From NCBI GenBank assembly GCA_019694655.1, contig JAIBBN010000007.1, positions 62,001-126,000 on the forward strand: a DNA stretch of 64,000 nt, in the 5' to 3' direction. Of the stretch, positions 26,253-35,099 are shown piece by piece. The notes under the pieces were generated by a model. The model ran no database searches, was not told where the DNA came from, and worked only from the letters and a program-made list of their open reading frames with translations. This DNA is from Leptospirales bacterium. GTDB taxonomy: Bacteria > Spirochaetota > Leptospiria > Leptospirales > Leptonemataceae. How positions within the stretch are numbered: the first letter of the stretch is position 1; each line of letters opens with the position of its first letter. Position numbers and translations under genes: made by a program.

Positions 26253-27332
26253 ATGTCCGTTGCAGTGCTGGCCTCCGGCGGCGTCGATAGTTCTCTGGCC
26301 CTGCAATTGCTGCGTGAAGAGGGACGTTCGGTCACAGCCTACTACTTGAAGATCTGGCTTGAGGATGAGCTGGACGATCTTGGTCAGTGTCCCTGGGAAG
26401 AGGATCTGGAATTCGTAGAGCGACTTTGCGAACAGTGCGGCGCAGACCTGGAAATCGCGCCACTGCAGCGAGAATATCGGGAGCGAATCATCGAATATGC
26501 CCTCTCCGAGATTCGCAATGGGCGAACGCCCAATCCGGATATTCTTTGCAACAGCCGTATCAAGTTTGGCGCATTTTTTGATTTCATCTCCGATCGCTAC
26601 GATAGCGTTGCGACCGGCCACTATGCAGGCCTGCGCAGTTCCGGCGAACGTCGCCTCTTGATTACTGCGCCGGATCCTGTCAAGGACCAGACTTACTTTT
26701 TGGCACACCTCAGCCAGGCCCAGCTATCGCGAGCGCTCTTTCCAATCGGCAGGTTTCGCAAGGGCGAGGTTCGAGAGTTAGCCAGAAAATACAAACTCCC
26801 TGCGCAAGATCGCAAGGACAGCCAGGGACTTTGCTTTCTCGGGAAGATTGACTTTCGCGAATTCATTCGGCGACAGCTGGGCGAGCGGGCGGGCGAGTTG
26901 ATCGAACTGGAAAGCGGAAGAAGCCTCGGCGAACATCGCGGTCATTGGTTCTACACGATCGGCCAGCGGCAGGGGTTGCGTCTTTCGGGGGGGCCATGGT
27001 ACGTTGCAAGTAAAGACATTGAGAGAAATCGGGTGCTCGTTTCGCGGCGTTACTACGAAGCGGACAAGCCGCGCGATAGATTTCGGGCCGCCGCACCGCA
27101 CTGGATCAATGCCGCGCCCCCGGATGGACAGCGGCTGCGCATCAAACTGCGTCACGGCGAAGGCTCACACTACGGGCGTATCGATTCACTGCACGATGGA
27201 AGCTTATTGGTTCAGCTGGAGGAACGCGATCAGGGAATTGCGCCGGGCCAGTTTGCCGTTTTCTATGATAGCGATGTTTGTCTGGGTTGCGCCGTCATTC
27301 TGGAGGAAAGCCTGCATGGAGAAGCTTCGTGA
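26253..27332 (+). CDS. mnmA: tRNA-specific 2-thiouridylase MnmA
   Basis: 359 aa, typical. Catalyses 2-thiolation of the wobble uridine in tRNA-Lys, -Glu and -Gln using ATP and a persulphide donor. PP-loop LASGGVDSS at residues 6-14; first catalytic Cys99 in NPDILCNSRIKFG; second Cys194 in KDSQGLCFLG; the central IGQRQGL and C-terminal beta-barrel are present. TTG 26244 upstream is in frame, but ATG 26253 starts right at the conserved N-terminal strand. Its stop overlaps the GTG start of the following SDR gene. Confidence 0.97.
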   Translation: MSVAVLASGGVDSSLALQLLREEGRSVTAYYLKIWLEDELDDLGQCPWEEDLEFVERLCEQCGADLEIAPLQREYRERIIEYALSEIRNGRTPNPDILCNSRIKFGAFFDFISDRYDSVATGHYAGLRSSGERRLLITAPDPVKDQTYFLAHLSQAQLSRALFPIGRFRKGEVRELARKYKLPAQDRKDSQGLCFLGKIDFREFIRRQLGERAGELIELESGRSLGEHRGHWFYTIGQRQGLRLSGGPWYVASKDIERNRVLVSRRYYEADKPRDRFRAAAPHWINAAPPDGQRLRIKLRHGEGSHYGRIDSLHDGSLLVQLEERDQGIAPGQFAVFYDSDVCLGCAVILEESLHGEAS

Positions 27333-28057
27333 ACGCAAGACATGCGCTTGTAACGGGAGTCTCCTCGGGACTCGGGGCCAGTCTGGCAGGCGCATTATTG
27401 GACCGCGGCTGGCTGGTCTATGGCCTGTCTCGTCGTCTGCCTCCGCCGTCCCTGGCGCAGCAGGCTAACTTTCGATTTGTAGCCTGTGACCTCGCGCGCA
27501 TTGACCAACTTCATTCCTCCCTGCCAGCCTTGCTTGGCGTTTGCCGGCATCTTGACGTGGCCTTGCTGAACGCTGGCCATCTTGGCGTGCTGGGAGATCT
27601 TGCGGAGGAAGCGCCGCTTGAGCTGCTACGCACCCTGCAAGTCAATGTCGTCGCCAATCAAGCCCTGCTGGCAGAGCTTTTTCATCTGGGCGTCGGCATC
27701 GGGCAGTGTATTGCTATATCTTCTGGCGCTTCGGTCAATGCAACTCGCGGCTGGTCCGGCTACGGCGTTTCCAAGGCGGCACTGAATATGCTCATCGCAC
27801 TTTTTGCAGAGGAGCGACCCGACATTCATTTCCTTTCGCTGGCGCCCGGACTGATCGATACGGCGATGCAGACGTATGTTGCCAACGAGGTCGATCTGAA
27901 GCGCTTCAGCGGGATGCAGCGACTGGCCGATGCCCGCGGAACTCCGGCCATGCCGCCTCCAGAACTTGTTGCACAGCGCATACTGGATGCGCTGCCTTTG
28001 CTACGCGAGCTGCCTTCAGGCAGCTATGCCGATCTTCGCCGCCTGCCGCTGAATTGA
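27329..28057 (+). CDS. Short-chain dehydrogenase/reductase
   Basis: 242 aa from GTG 27329, which overlaps the mnmA stop (GTGA) and has GGAG seven bases upstream. Rossmann-fold NAD(P) reductase: TGVSSGLG at 9-16, LNAGHLG, and catalytic Ser132 with Tyr145 and Lys149 in WSGYGVSKAAL. The ISSGAS and SLAPGLIDTAMQ text resembles sepiapterin-reductase and benzil-reductase-like SDRs, but the substrate cannot be assigned. It lies between mnmA and panC, all on the plus strand. Confidence 0.9.
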   Translation: MNARHALVTGVSSGLGASLAGALLDRGWLVYGLSRRLPPPSLAQQANFRFVACDLARIDQLHSSLPALLGVCRHLDVALLNAGHLGVLGDLAEEAPLELLRTLQVNVVANQALLAELFHLGVGIGQCIAISSGASVNATRGWSGYGVSKAALNMLIALFAEERPDIHFLSLAPGLIDTAMQTYVANEVDLKRFSGMQRLADARGTPAMPPPELVAQRILDALPLLRELPSGSYADLRRLPLN

Positions 28058-28090
28058 CAGCTCCGCTCCGGGCCGGCTTGTGGCTGTTCC

Positions 28091-28951
28091 ATGGAGCTGC
28101 TGCGGACTCGCCAGGAATTGAAGGAGTACCTCCGTCAACGATCCGGAAACATCGAGCGCAGCGCGCTTGTTCCAACGATGGGCTATCTCCACGAAGGTCA
28201 TCTGCAACTCATTCGCCAGGCTCGCCAATACGCTGAGCAGGTCGCGCTTTCCATTTTCGTCAACCCGTTGCAGTTTAACAATCCAGAGGACTTCGCTCGC
28301 TACCCGCACGATCTGCAGCGCGATCTGCAACTGGCCCGCGAGACTGGCGCCGACCTGGTTTTCGCGCCCACAGTCGAGGAAATGTATCCTGATCCTGCGC
28401 CTGTCCTTCAACTCTCAATGTCGCCGCTCGACCAGACGATGGAAGGTCGCTACCGTCCCGGCCATTTTCCAGGAGTTATGTTAGTCGTAGCGCGCTTACT
28501 GCATCTGCTGAATCCGGATTTTGCCTTCTTTGGCAAGAAGGACTACCAGCAGTTTCGCATTGTCGAACGGATGGTACGCGATCTGGAAATGTCGGTAGAG
28601 GTCATCGGTTGCGAGACAGTGCGTGATGCCGCTGGCCTTGCGTTGAGTTCGCGCAACGCACGCCTGAGCGAACGCGGACTGGAACATGCGCGGTTGATCT
28701 ACCGAGCGTTGAAGATCGGCGAAAAGAGCTGGCGTGAAGGCATACGCGATGCCGCAGATCTGACCGAAATAGTTCGCGACGTAATTGAAAGCGGAGTGCA
28801 AAACAAGGTGGAATATGTGTCGCTTGCCGATTGTGGCGACCTGAGCGAACTGGTCCTGGCGCCAGAGCATGGACCCTTTCTGATTGCTACAGCGGTCTAC
28901 TGTGAAGGCGTTCGCTTGATTGACAATCTGGAGGCGGGCGCCGAAAGTTAG
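28091..28951 (+). CDS. panC: Pantothenate synthetase (pantoate-beta-alanine ligase)
   Basis: 286 aa, normal length. ATP-dependent condensation of pantoate and beta-alanine to pantothenate. VPTMGYLHEGHLQLI has the HxGH adenylation motif (His34, His37); FPGVMLVVARLLHLLNPDFAFFGKKDYQQ is the central nucleotide and pantoate site; LSSRNARLSERG is the KMSKS-like segment. All family blocks are intact. panB and panD are not seen in the window. The start has only a poor ribosome-binding site and lies 33 bp after the SDR gene. Confidence 0.97.
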   Translation: MELLRTRQELKEYLRQRSGNIERSALVPTMGYLHEGHLQLIRQARQYAEQVALSIFVNPLQFNNPEDFARYPHDLQRDLQLARETGADLVFAPTVEEMYPDPAPVLQLSMSPLDQTMEGRYRPGHFPGVMLVVARLLHLLNPDFAFFGKKDYQQFRIVERMVRDLEMSVEVIGCETVRDAAGLALSSRNARLSERGLEHARLIYRALKIGEKSWREGIRDAADLTEIVRDVIESGVQNKVEYVSLADCGDLSELVLAPEHGPFLIATAVYCEGVRLIDNLEAGAES

Positions 28952-28999
28952 CGGCGGCGTCCGGCCGTGCTGCGGATTACCGCACTATTGGGGGAACAG

Positions 29000-29995
29000 A
29001 TGAGAGTCGCACGTGTGGTTTTGCTGGTCATTGCTATTCTTCTGGCGCTGGCCCCGGTGGTTTCGGCATGGATCAGTCCTCCGCGCGCCGGCCAGGATCA
29101 TTCTGAGGCGTTGGGAATACCATACCGCGCTGTAGTGGCGCACCGTGGACTGTCCTATCACGCTCCTGAGGAAACGGAACCGGCCTACGTAGCCGCTCGC
29201 GAGCTTGGCGCCGACTACCTTGAAGGCGACGTGCAGCGCACTCGCGATGGCGTACTGATTTTGCTCCATGATGATACGCTCGAGCGTACTACCAATGTAA
29301 GCGCCATCTACCCGGGAAGGGTTGCCCAAACCGTCGATCAATTCACCTGGGCTGAACTGGAGCGACTGGATGCGGGAAGCTGGTTCAACGCCAGCTATCC
29401 GGAACGGGCCCGGGAAAAATACGTTGGCTTGAAAGTGTTGCGTCTGGAACGCCTGCTGGATCTGGCGCGCAGCGGTTCGCACTCGCCGGGAATCTACCTT
29501 GAGACCAAGGCAGCTTCGCGCTTTCCCGGAATTGAGGAACAACTGATCGCAATGTTGCGCGCGCGCGGCTGGATTGGCGCCGCGGCGGCAGCCTCCGAAA
29601 GCGGCCCGCGCGCCCGGTTGATCCTTCAGTCCTTTGAGGCTGATTCTCTGCGTAAGCTGGCGGCGCTGGCGCCCGAGGTTCCGCGGGTTTATTTGATCGA
29701 TCAGGATATGGTTAAGGCTCAGGGTTGGGCGCCGCTGCTACAGGAAGCTGGCGCGCTTGGCTCTGGCATTGGGCCAGTTGGCTATGAGGCCTGGCCGTGG
29801 CGCACGGGTCCAGCGCACAGCGCCGGACTGATCGTTCATCCCTACACCATCGACAAGGCATGGCAAATGAGGTTGCTTGCTTTCTTTGGCGCTGACGGCT
29901 TTTTTACAAACCGCGCCGAATTGCAACTGGTGCTGGAGGGTCGGCGCGACCCGAAGCAGAGAATGGACGACTTCCTGAGCGCGCAGGGATTCTGA
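29000..29995 (+). CDS. Glycerophosphodiester phosphodiesterase (GlpQ-like)
   Basis: 331 aa from ATG 29000, which has GGGGGAAC upstream. The N-terminal hydrophobic segment (VVLLVIAILLALAPVVSA) is a signal or anchor, so periplasmic action is expected: hydrolysis of glycerophosphodiesters to glycerol-3-phosphate. The GDPD motif is AHRGLSYHAPEETEPAYVAARELGADYLEGDVQRTRDGVLILLHDDTLERTTN, shown here in parts: the catalytic His pair (AHRG, LLHDD) and metal-binding Glu/Asp (LEGDV) are present. Within the family it is nearer GlpQ than the short UgpQ, judging from length and the YLEGD motif. Confidence 0.9.
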   Translation: MRVARVVLLVIAILLALAPVVSAWISPPRAGQDHSEALGIPYRAVVAHRGLSYHAPEETEPAYVAARELGADYLEGDVQRTRDGVLILLHDDTLERTTNVSAIYPGRVAQTVDQFTWAELERLDAGSWFNASYPERAREKYVGLKVLRLERLLDLARSGSHSPGIYLETKAASRFPGIEEQLIAMLRARGWIGAAAAASESGPRARLILQSFEADSLRKLAALAPEVPRVYLIDQDMVKAQGWAPLLQEAGALGSGIGPVGYEAWPWRTGPAHSAGLIVHPYTIDKAWQMRLLAFFGADGFFTNRAELQLVLEGRRDPKQRMDDFLSAQGF

Positions 29996-30029
29996 ACGCT
30001 ATCAGACCGAAGCCGCAGGAATGCGCTGA

Positions 30030-31322
30030 TCAAGCGACGCTGGCCAGCGCTTCGGCCTGACGTTGAATCAGTTCACTGGACGGCGCCGGCAGCAGACCGG
30101 CATCGCCGTCCTTGAGCAATAGAGTTTGAAAAATCGCCCAGGCATGTTCGAACGCAAAGCGTTGGACGCGGCCGCGTAGAATTCCCTGGGCGATGCCAGG
30201 GAGCGCAAAGACGGGATGCAGCTGTGCGCCAATCCAGGCCTGGTTGTGCACTTCGGTGCTCATTCGCCGCGGATCGACGCTGGAGCTGAAGCTCAGCAGT
30301 ACCTGTTCCGGACGAAATCGTTCCTCTTCGAGTCTTCCCTGAAAATCAGGCGTTACGACAACGACATCTGCCGCGTTGTAAACGTGATCGAGGGATGAGG
30401 CTATCCCTGCGCCGCGCTCAAAGCGCGTCAGTTGTCTGCTATCGGCATCGATGCCGTAGACGCGAGCAGCGCCAAGGCGAAGACAAAAATCCTTCAGTCC
30501 ATGCCCGGCAGGCCCCAATCCAATAATAGCCACCGCAGCGCCTTCGATCTGACGGCCGCGCAGTCGGGCCGCATTGGACATGGCTGCTGCAAGTGCGAGC
30601 GCCATCTCGCTCTGTTCGGCATGAATGACTGGGATGGGCAATTGCTCGCCCAATCGCTCCGCCAGATCCAGCGCATACTCCGGATTGATACACGACAATC
30701 GAATGGCGCAACCATTCGTCGCAAGGGCGACGCAAGTCTTGATAAACTCTTCCTCATTGCGCGGTGCGATGCGCAGTGGCGCCGGCTGCAGGTCCGTCCA
30801 ACGCGCCAGCAGGAAAGCATCGCGCTCAAGGTGCAAGGAGGCAAGGTGCGGAGCGCGCAGCGCACCGCCCTCTGAACACAACAGAATCCTGCGTCCGGTT
30901 AACGCTTTCGTAGAATCTTCAGTGGCATAGAGCGATGACGCAGCCCGTTGCAGCGCCTCCTCGCCGGTAGTTACAAATGCTCTGCGAAAATCAATTTTCC
31001 GGGCCGCTCGGACTTCAATCAGCGGCGACCCAAATTGCTCTGGTTCCATGCGCAGGCGATAGATCGCGTCCGGCAAATCGCGCCGAATATCCTGTTCAAT
31101 CTGCTGGCGCGCATCCTCGTTGGCAAGGGCCTCGATGCGAAAGTAGTCGGCTTGCGGGTCGCTGTACAGCCGCTGGCAGGATATTATGTCAATTCCAGCA
31201 GTGGGCCACATGGAGGGGAGCGCACTGCGCGCCGGCCCCTTCCGCGGCGCTTGAAGATCGATGGTGTAAAGCGCCATGGCGCTTAGAGTATCGGCGCCGA
31301 CGGCAGTGGCGCTGAAGGTCAT
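30030..31322 (-). CDS. ACT plus malic-enzyme-like protein without catalytic residues
   Basis: 430 aa. Order resembles ACT-containing malic enzymes: an ACT-like domain (~17-95), EVRAARKIDFRRAFVTTGEEA where active enzymes have the YTPGVA motif (Tyr becomes Phe116), LERDA at 165-169 where the catalytic Lys lies, RLSCI at 208-212 and HAEQSE at 234-239 where the metal-binding EDI and HDDQHG motifs lie. The NAD-binding part is well kept: IIGLGPAGHGLKDF at 267-280, then ADVVVVTPDFQGRL, and PVFALPGIAQGIL matching the malic-enzyme LAFPGIFRGAL segment. Decarboxylation of malate is unlikely; NAD(H) and small-molecule sensing is inference. AAGG precedes ATG 31322; ATG 31277 is another option. Confidence 0.65.
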   Translation of the reverse strand: MTFSATAVGADTLSAMALYTIDLQAPRKGPARSALPSMWPTAGIDIISCQRLYSDPQADYFRIEALANEDARQQIEQDIRRDLPDAIYRLRMEPEQFGSPLIEVRAARKIDFRRAFVTTGEEALQRAASSLYATEDSTKALTGRRILLCSEGGALRAPHLASLHLERDAFLLARWTDLQPAPLRIAPRNEEEFIKTCVALATNGCAIRLSCINPEYALDLAERLGEQLPIPVIHAEQSEMALALAAAMSNAARLRGRQIEGAAVAIIGLGPAGHGLKDFCLRLGAARVYGIDADSRQLTRFERGAGIASSLDHVYNAADVVVVTPDFQGRLEEERFRPEQVLLSFSSSVDPRRMSTEVHNQAWIGAQLHPVFALPGIAQGILRGRVQRFAFEHAWAIFQTLLLKDGDAGLLPAPSSELIQRQAEALASVA

Positions 31323-31334
31323 CGACCTTACTGT

Positions 31335-31868
31335 TCACGGAATCGGAAGGCTGGTTCGATCGCTGATTTCGTAGTGGATTAGCGCGTAGAGTTGCACCGC
31401 CTGCGGCGAAAAGTCGCGGTAGGCCCGGTCTTCGTAGGACATCATCGTGTTACAGCGAAAAGAAAAGAGGAACATGCGTCGTCGGTCTTCTGAAATTCGA
31501 AATTCAAGACCATAATCCCAGACCGGAAGGCAGCGCGCCGTAAATTGCGGCTGATAGTCCCGGTTTTGCGCCATCAAGAGCTTGATATCGCGAATCAGCC
31601 CGCCGTCGCTGAGCTTACGGATGCTTTGATAGTCGCTGTAGGGGCGTAGCTCATTGACGGTTTCGGCATAGCGGTAAACATAAATGGCAGGCGCGTGCGA
31701 AACGATGGCAATTGCCTCGTTGCTGATGGGGCCAGGATTTTGCGCCTCTGATTCAACGCCGCGCTCATTGCGGGCGATAGAAGCCTCCCGATGCTGAGCT
31801 TCGCCGAGACTGCAATGCAGCAAGCCCGCAAGGCAGGCCGCCATCCAGATCGTCCGGACGCCACTCAT
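31335..31868 (-). CDS. Predicted exported lipoprotein of unknown function
   Basis: 177 aa from ATG 31868 (the frame extends to 31934). Signal peptide SGVRTIWMAACLAGLLHC with a Leu-rich lipobox. The mature protein contains PAIYVYRYAETVNELRPYSDYQSIRKLSDGG in pieces, a CLPVWDYGLEFRIS strand and a final Tyr-rich region (AVQLYALIHYEISDR), suggesting a beta-rich fold. No known family recognised. It lies between the pseudo-malic enzyme gene (12 bp downstream) and the outer-membrane barrel gene upstream, all on the minus strand. Confidence 0.6.
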   Translation of the reverse strand: MSGVRTIWMAACLAGLLHCSLGEAQHREASIARNERGVESEAQNPGPISNEAIAIVSHAPAIYVYRYAETVNELRPYSDYQSIRKLSDGGLIRDIKLLMAQNRDYQPQFTARCLPVWDYGLEFRISEDRRRMFLFSFRCNTMMSYEDRAYRDFSPQAVQLYALIHYEISDRTSLPIP

Positions 31869-31951
31869 GCTTATTGGAAGCCAGGATTCGACGGACTGTT
31901 CACGGACAGGCAACGCCGGCAAATGCGCTTTCATTGCCTGTCCGCGCTCGC

Positions 31952-33427
31952 TCAGAACATGTGCGATAGTTTTAAGGCCGTAAAGCTCTCATATTGAGAA
32001 CGACCCTGGAAGATTGTTACGATCGTAGTTTTCTTCCAGACCAGTCCGATGCCCGGACCCCAGGCCTTGTGCAGACCATGCAGATCCCATTCGCGCCAGC
32101 TCGGAGCTACTCGGCCGATGTCGTAAAAGTACATAAGCTGTATGTCCATGCCGCCAAGGAATTGGGTGCGCGCGAAATTGTAACGGCCTTCGAAGTTTCC
32201 AAGCGCCATCGTCTTATCCACAAATTGATTGGATGGGTAGCCGCGAATCCCGCTTGAGCCGCCAAGTCCTTCGGCCCCTTCGTTCGGATTCATATTATAG
32301 ATGCGGCCAGCCTCCCAGAATGGGACATCGCCAAAGGTTTGCTGGCCAATCAGCCGGTAGGCAAAGACTGCTTCGTGACCCCAGCTGTTGATGATGCTCG
32401 GCAGCACCTCAATGTATTGCCGCCAGGTATATGTAACCCGCTGGAAGCTGTAGTCGCTTCCGGTTCCATGTCCGACGCCCTCGTAGTGAAGGTCCGTAAA
32501 GATGCCTTCATTTGGATTGGGCTCTCGCTCCCTGGGCCGAGAGTCATAGGCCAGAGCAACGCGAGCTCCGTTGACGAAACGCGGCTTGTTGTCACGAACA
32601 GCATCGTAGCCGTAGGGTTGCTCTACATCGATGAGGGTCGGCGAATTGTACTCGGCCTGCCCGTCTTCTCGTCCGCCGTAGTAGGAATTGATCCGAAAAC
32701 GCTGACCCCGAAATCCTACAAACCACTTAAAGTTCGAACTGCCGAACCAGTCCTCCGCGCTCAGCTCCAGATAAGGGCGCACGCGGTCGTAGTTATAGTA
32801 CTTGTCCTGGCGTTCACGAAGAATGCGACGCCCGGGGTTGAGTGCGGTCTGATTCAAAACCGCAGCCGGCCCGCCGAAAAGAACATTTTCATTGAGGTTG
32901 ATTTCATCGCCGAGCTTGTGGTGTAAGCCGTACTCTTCCGTCAGATCGGCGCCTTGAATGATCGTCCGTTGGCGCGGCACATTGTCGCCTACCGGCGTCT
33001 CGCCGCGCCGAATCCTGCCAATGCGCTGGATGTCCTGGTAATTGCCGACGCCATAGTACTGCGCATTCAGAGTGCGCGAGTAGCCTCCGCGCAATTTTAC
33101 GCGAAAGCCAAGGTCGAAAAAGTCCACCATATCAACACTGAAGGCGTGGTCTTCGTAACCCTTGGTCGAGGCCAGGTACTGCGCCCAGATTTCCATCTGG
33201 TAAGGCTTGTAGGGTTCGCCCTGGGCATTCACATCGTAAAAGACAAAAGTGCCGCGCAGACCGTAGATGAAGCCGATGTCGTCGTTGTAGGAAGGCAGTG
33301 GCAGAGGAGTAAAGGTCCAACGCTTGGCGGGCGGCGGTTCGTTTGGCTGGGCCAACAAGGATCCGCCGCCGGCAACCAATACCAGTAGCGCGACGAAAAT
33401 TGCGAAAGAGCGAAGCCGTTGCATCAT
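31952..33427 (-). CDS. Omp85/BamA-like outer membrane beta-barrel (surface antigen family)
   Basis: 491 aa. A signal peptide (AIFVALLVLVAGGGSLLAQ) precedes a barrel rich in alternating aromatic strands (YYNYDRVRPYLELSAEDWF, RVTYTWRQYIEVLP). GLGGSSGIRGYPSNQFVDK contains the RGYP form of the loop-6 (V/I)RG(F/Y) motif of Omp85 barrels, followed by the final strands, ending in Phe as outer-membrane proteins do. No POTRA domains precede the barrel, so it resembles the POTRA-less surface antigen (D15-like) group rather than BamA itself. Start ATG 33427 overlaps the stop of the upstream lipoprotein gene, suggesting the two act together at the outer membrane. Confidence 0.85.
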   Translation of the reverse strand: MMQRLRSFAIFVALLVLVAGGGSLLAQPNEPPPAKRWTFTPLPLPSYNDDIGFIYGLRGTFVFYDVNAQGEPYKPYQMEIWAQYLASTKGYEDHAFSVDMVDFFDLGFRVKLRGGYSRTLNAQYYGVGNYQDIQRIGRIRRGETPVGDNVPRQRTIIQGADLTEEYGLHHKLGDEINLNENVLFGGPAAVLNQTALNPGRRILRERQDKYYNYDRVRPYLELSAEDWFGSSNFKWFVGFRGQRFRINSYYGGREDGQAEYNSPTLIDVEQPYGYDAVRDNKPRFVNGARVALAYDSRPREREPNPNEGIFTDLHYEGVGHGTGSDYSFQRVTYTWRQYIEVLPSIINSWGHEAVFAYRLIGQQTFGDVPFWEAGRIYNMNPNEGAEGLGGSSGIRGYPSNQFVDKTMALGNFEGRYNFARTQFLGGMDIQLMYFYDIGRVAPSWREWDLHGLHKAWGPGIGLVWKKTTIVTIFQGRSQYESFTALKLSHMF

Positions 33428-34023
33428 AGCGATTTCCCCGCGGCAAAATTGATGGTTACGCGCGAGGTTCCGGTTCCGCTGCCGGCCACGTCGAGATCAT
33501 AGGAGCCTACCAATTGATTTGGCTGCATCTCCGCTCGAAAGCGAGACAGCGCGGCTGTTTGCGAGGGATCGGAAAGGGTCACCGTAGCACTTTGCGTTAG
33601 CGTCAGGATCGGCTGCTGGTCTTCAACGCCAGGCGTGACCGAGCCGCGCACTGGAAAAGAAATCGAAGTGATCGTAGCGTTGCGCAAGGGGGCAACTGTA
33701 TTGAACACACCCTGTATCTGGTTGCCGACAACGTAGACGTTTACGTTCACATTGGGGTCGACATTGGCATTGATGATTGCCTGCAATCCCGGATATGTAA
33801 CAGCGCAGTAGGTCAGGGCGTCGGCCGTATCGCCAACGCAGGTCTGCATCTGCGCCTGGCCGTTGAAGACGTTGCCGCTGAGGAATTGCACCCCGGCGCC
33901 GAACAGGAAAGAATAGATGATGTCCTGCTGGGAGGCTTCCCGTTCCCCCGGATCTTCGTCGCCAGCGCTGCAGGCCGACAACGAAAGCAGTACCATTGAA
34001 ACAACAGGTAGTAGCTTTCGCAT
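33424..34023 (-). CDS. Predicted lipoprotein coupled to the Omp85-like barrel
   Basis: 199 aa from ATG 34023; a longer frame to 34086 would spoil the signal peptide. MRKLLPVVSMVLLSLSAC is a clear lipoprotein signal with Cys18, followed by an acidic SAGDEDPGERE stretch. The mature part has one Cys pair (QTCVGDTADALTYC) and beta-rich repeats (NVNVNVYVVGNQIQG, ATITSISFPVRGSV). Its stop overlaps the start of the barrel gene (ATGA). Association with the barrel is inferred from coupling. No family recognised. Confidence 0.75.
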   Translation of the reverse strand: MRKLLPVVSMVLLSLSACSAGDEDPGEREASQQDIIYSFLFGAGVQFLSGNVFNGQAQMQTCVGDTADALTYCAVTYPGLQAIINANVDPNVNVNVYVVGNQIQGVFNTVAPLRNATITSISFPVRGSVTPGVEDQQPILTLTQSATVTLSDPSQTAALSRFRAEMQPNQLVGSYDLDVAGSGTGTSRVTINFAAGKSL

Positions 34024-34151
34024 AGCGCGCAAAGATCGAAGACTCAAAGGGTCAGGGTCAATCCTTTTTCCCGATTGCACTTGCACGGGGCGACTTGCCT
34101 TCTAACAAGGTCGGTTTGCAGCGCACTAGAATAACCGTCAATAGTAGAGCG

Positions 34152-35099
34152 ATGCACAATTTACGCGAACTCAAGGGCCAGCCGCTGGCCAGCGCCCTGC
34201 TTGGCAGCTATGTCGAAAGGCTGCCGCCGCCGCTCCTATTGCTTTACGGACCAGATGGTGTGGGAAAGTTTTCCGCTGCCGAGGCCTTTGTCCAGCAAAG
34301 CCTCTGCGAAACCGGTCAGGGTTGCGGTCAGTGTGCGCCCTGCGCCAAGATTCGTGCGCGCAGCCACGCCGACGTCATTGTTTTCCCGGAAGCGCCGACG
34401 CCGATCGGAGAACCGGGCAATTCCGAGGAATTCACAGTTCGCTGGCTGCAGGAGAAGCGTCTTCGCTATTCCCCATTTGACGGGAGACTCCGCTTTGTAC
34501 TTTTTCCGCGCGCCGACCTGATTCAAAACGAAGCCGAAACTGCGCTGCTCAAGACCCTGGAGGAGCCACCGGCTCACACCCGTTTTCTTTTTGTGGCGCG
34601 TGATCTGGAGGCCTTGAAACCGACGGTCGTCAGCCGAGCCGTTCTGGTTCCCTTTCGCCGCCTTTCGCAGGAAGTGCTTCGCCAACTGGCTCCCGGATTG
34701 AGCGACGAGCAATTTGATCTCCTGGGCGGCAGTCTTGCCATGGCCCCGCTGCTTGTTACCGCCTTCTATAGTGAGCTGCGCGGTTTGCTGCAGCGCGCTT
34801 TCCAGCATCCCCTGGCATTGCTGGATTTGGAACGGAGAATCCAGCATTGGGAGCGATCTGGCGTTAGCGAAGCGGAACAACAATTCAGCGGCGCTGAGTG
34901 CGTTGGTCTGGCAGCCACTTTGATGCTATATGAACTGCAACAAACTGCAGGCCGCCTTGCGGCGTCTGCGGCGGTCTTCCGATTTCTGGAGCGTTGGAAC
35001 CGAGAGCAGAGCGGCGAATCAGCCTACATCCTGGGCCGGCTATTCCAGGAATTGAGCCTGGCCTTGTTTCAACCAGATGCAGCCAATCTCAAGCGCTGA
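34152..35099 (+). CDS. holB: DNA polymerase III delta-prime subunit-like clamp-loader protein
   Basis: 315 aa from ATG 34152. AAA+ clamp-loader fold: LYGPDGVGKF at the Walker A position, a four-Cys zinc module CGQCAPC..C region typical of delta-prime and DnaX proteins (with SLCETG before it), DGRLRFVLFPRADLIQNEAETALLKTLEEPPAHTRFLF (sensor and arginine-finger segment) and VVSRAVLVPFRRL. The Walker A ends in Phe instead of Ser or Thr, as expected for a clamp-loader subunit that does not hydrolyse ATP. The C-terminal half is helical. It overlaps the convergent nitrilase-fold gene by 11 bp. Confidence 0.88.
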   Translation: MHNLRELKGQPLASALLGSYVERLPPPLLLLYGPDGVGKFSAAEAFVQQSLCETGQGCGQCAPCAKIRARSHADVIVFPEAPTPIGEPGNSEEFTVRWLQEKRLRYSPFDGRLRFVLFPRADLIQNEAETALLKTLEEPPAHTRFLFVARDLEALKPTVVSRAVLVPFRRLSQEVLRQLAPGLSDEQFDLLGGSLAMAPLLVTAFYSELRGLLQRAFQHPLALLDLERRIQHWERSGVSEAEQQFSGAECVGLAATLMLYELQQTAGRLAASAAVFRFLERWNREQSGESAYILGRLFQELSLALFQPDAANLKR

